Below, piece after piece: positions 63,484 to 64,000 of a stretch of DNA of 64,000 nucleotides. Positions within the stretch are counted from its first letter, which is position 1. Every line of letters begins with the position of its first letter. The DNA is from an uncultured Litorivicinus sp. GTDB taxonomy: Bacteria > Pseudomonadota > Gammaproteobacteria > Pseudomonadales > Litorivicinaceae. The position numbers were made by a program, and so were the translations under genes. The notes under the pieces are model-generated. The model saw only the letters and a program-made list of their open reading frames with translations. It was not told the origin of the DNA and ran no database searches. The stretch lies in contig CACECO010000003.1 of NCBI GenBank assembly GCA_902558075.1, forward strand, positions 84,597 to 148,596. Reading direction: 5' to 3'.

Positions 63484-63793
63484 ATATATTTTTACGTGAA
63501 ACCAAGTTTGGTTATTGGTAGTGCATTAGAGAGAATTTCAACGTGGGTTGCAACTGGCGCGATTGGGCGCTCTTCTGATCCGCGGATCGGTGCCCATTGT
63601 TCGAGCGGTTTCCATTAATTGGTATCGGGGCCACCGAGGATTGGTCAGTTGAGATCTGGAAACATCAATGATGGAATTGGAGACACGACAATCTGAGATC
63701 GACACTTCTTTCCATAGTATAAAAGAATGGTAAGTATTAATTATGATAGTTAATTAATATTAAGAACAGCTTATTTTTTTTAATTCGGTCTTT
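63484..63793. other. Gap upstream of the candidate regulatory RNA
   Basis: This interval of about 310 bases has no recognised intact gene. On the minus strand a frame ending TAA 63492-63494 is open back to 63614 and reads WKPLEQWAPIRGSEERPIAP without a start codon, perhaps a gene remnant. The right half (63711-63780) is very AT-rich. TAAG-aacag-CTTA at 63761-63773 is an inverted repeat about 41 bases upstream of the -10 element of the RNA promoter. It resembles, with one base less spacing, the TGTAAG-N6-CTTACA site of GacA-type regulators. Confidence 0.3.
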
Positions 63794-63820
63794 TTGTCCA
63801 AAAAATTATCGTGATATAAT
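63794..63820 (+). promoter_or_regulatory. Sigma-70-like promoter of the candidate regulatory RNA
   Basis: A consensus -10 TATAAT lies at 63815-63820. A TTGTCC at 63794-63799 is a possible -35 with a 15-base spacer, shorter than ideal. Transcription would start near 63827-63829, directly before the first AGGA motif. No coding frame with a start codon follows closely. Confidence 0.6.
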
Positions 63821-63827
63821 CCAAAAC

Positions 63828-64000
63828 TAGGACAAGAGCCGGTCTCCGGTACACCCAAGGATTGGGAACTTTAGGAAGGATTCGGGCATCGACAGGGATG
63901 TCGAATTTATGCTCGAGGACTTTCGTTCACATCGCCACGTCAGGCAGAGGCTATCATCATACTTTAATGATTTGCTGCAAACTTGAGAACAGGTACAAGC
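63828..64000 (+). ncRNA. Candidate CsrA-sequestering small RNA (CsrB/RsmZ-like), truncated by window end
   Basis: After a TATAAT promoter the sequence carries seven GGA motifs within 91 bases: AGGA at 63829, 63858, 63873, 63877 and 63916, and GGGA at 63864 and 63895. Two are in perfect hairpins that expose GGA in the loop: CCCAA-GGA-TTGGG at 63854-63866 and TCGACA-GGGA-TGTCGA at 63889-63904. GGA in hairpin loops is what CsrA binds. RNAs of the CsrB/CsrC/RsmY/RsmZ type have exactly this pattern. The 3' end and terminator are beyond the window. A 25-residue frame starting at ATG 63909 is the main alternative reading. The assignment is inferred from structure and spacing. Confidence 0.6.

Noticed and set aside
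1..64000. CRISPR array, insertion sequence, prophage or integron
   Set aside because: No regularly spaced repeats, transposase, integrase or phage structural genes are present in the translated frames.

Overview
The window reads as a chromosomal segment of a free-living, aerobic gammaproteobacterium with roughly balanced base composition. Several neighbourhoods match Pseudomonas-type gene order: purM-purN-DUF3108, DUF2066-hda, recX-alaS-lysC, wrbA-DUF2069, mfd-csiV, and a cox cluster ordered coxB-coxA-ctaG-coxC-DUF2909-surf1-(small CxxC protein)-ctaA-ctaB. The protein families fit a marine or aquatic lineage, but I cannot name a genus from the sequence. About 64 intact protein genes are supported. 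I see no rRNA, tRNA, CRISPR array, insertion sequence or prophage.

Layout, left to right. 0-12 kb: a K+ channel with RCK domains, a LysE exporter, proS-wrbA-DUF2069, a purMN operon ending in a FemAB-like gene, DUF2066-hda, and recA behind a LexA box. 12-25 kb: a TauE exporter, glycolate oxidase glcDEF, a quinone reductase, an L,D-transpeptidase without a signal peptide, a MscS channel, mfd-csiV and pdxB. 25-36 kb: an ArsR-methyltransferase regulator, two acyl-CoA/hydroxyisobutyrate-type enzymes, recX, alaS, lysC, tcdA and a metal module (DUF4198, HupE, CDF). 36-44 kb: a complete caa3-type cytochrome oxidase and heme A cluster. 44-51 kb: azlCD, an AI-2E permease, csrA, alkB and a glutamine amidotransferase. 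51-54 kb: an arsR-gap-arsJ arsenate operon. 54-61 kb: hexR-pykA-zwf-pgl-edd-eda, a full Entner-Doudoroff block. 61-64 kb: small accessory genes and, at the right edge, a GGA-rich transcript that looks like a CsrB/RsmZ-type RNA.

The most striking feature lies between the genes. Several gaps hold eroded remains of recognisable genes. A metF start is joined to a metH end (24.6-25.0 kb). A gapA start is joined to an ammonium-transporter end (53.9-54.2 kb). There is a frameshifted Yip1-family gene (44.2-44.7 kb) and a frameshifted cytochrome b561 gene (48.0-48.6 kb). Two of these join the 5' end of one gene to the 3' end of another, as if everything between had been deleted. The string recA-recX-alaS-lysC-csrA keeps its order, but about 16 kb lies between recA and recX and again between lysC and csrA.

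Functionally the window links central carbon metabolism (Entner-Doudoroff under HexR, glycolate oxidation, aerobic respiration) with Csr regulation (csrA plus a candidate antagonist RNA). The relics suggest that the ancestral methionine-cycle genes and the hexR-linked GAPDH have been lost from these loci, while an ArsJ-associated GAPDH remains 2 kb away.
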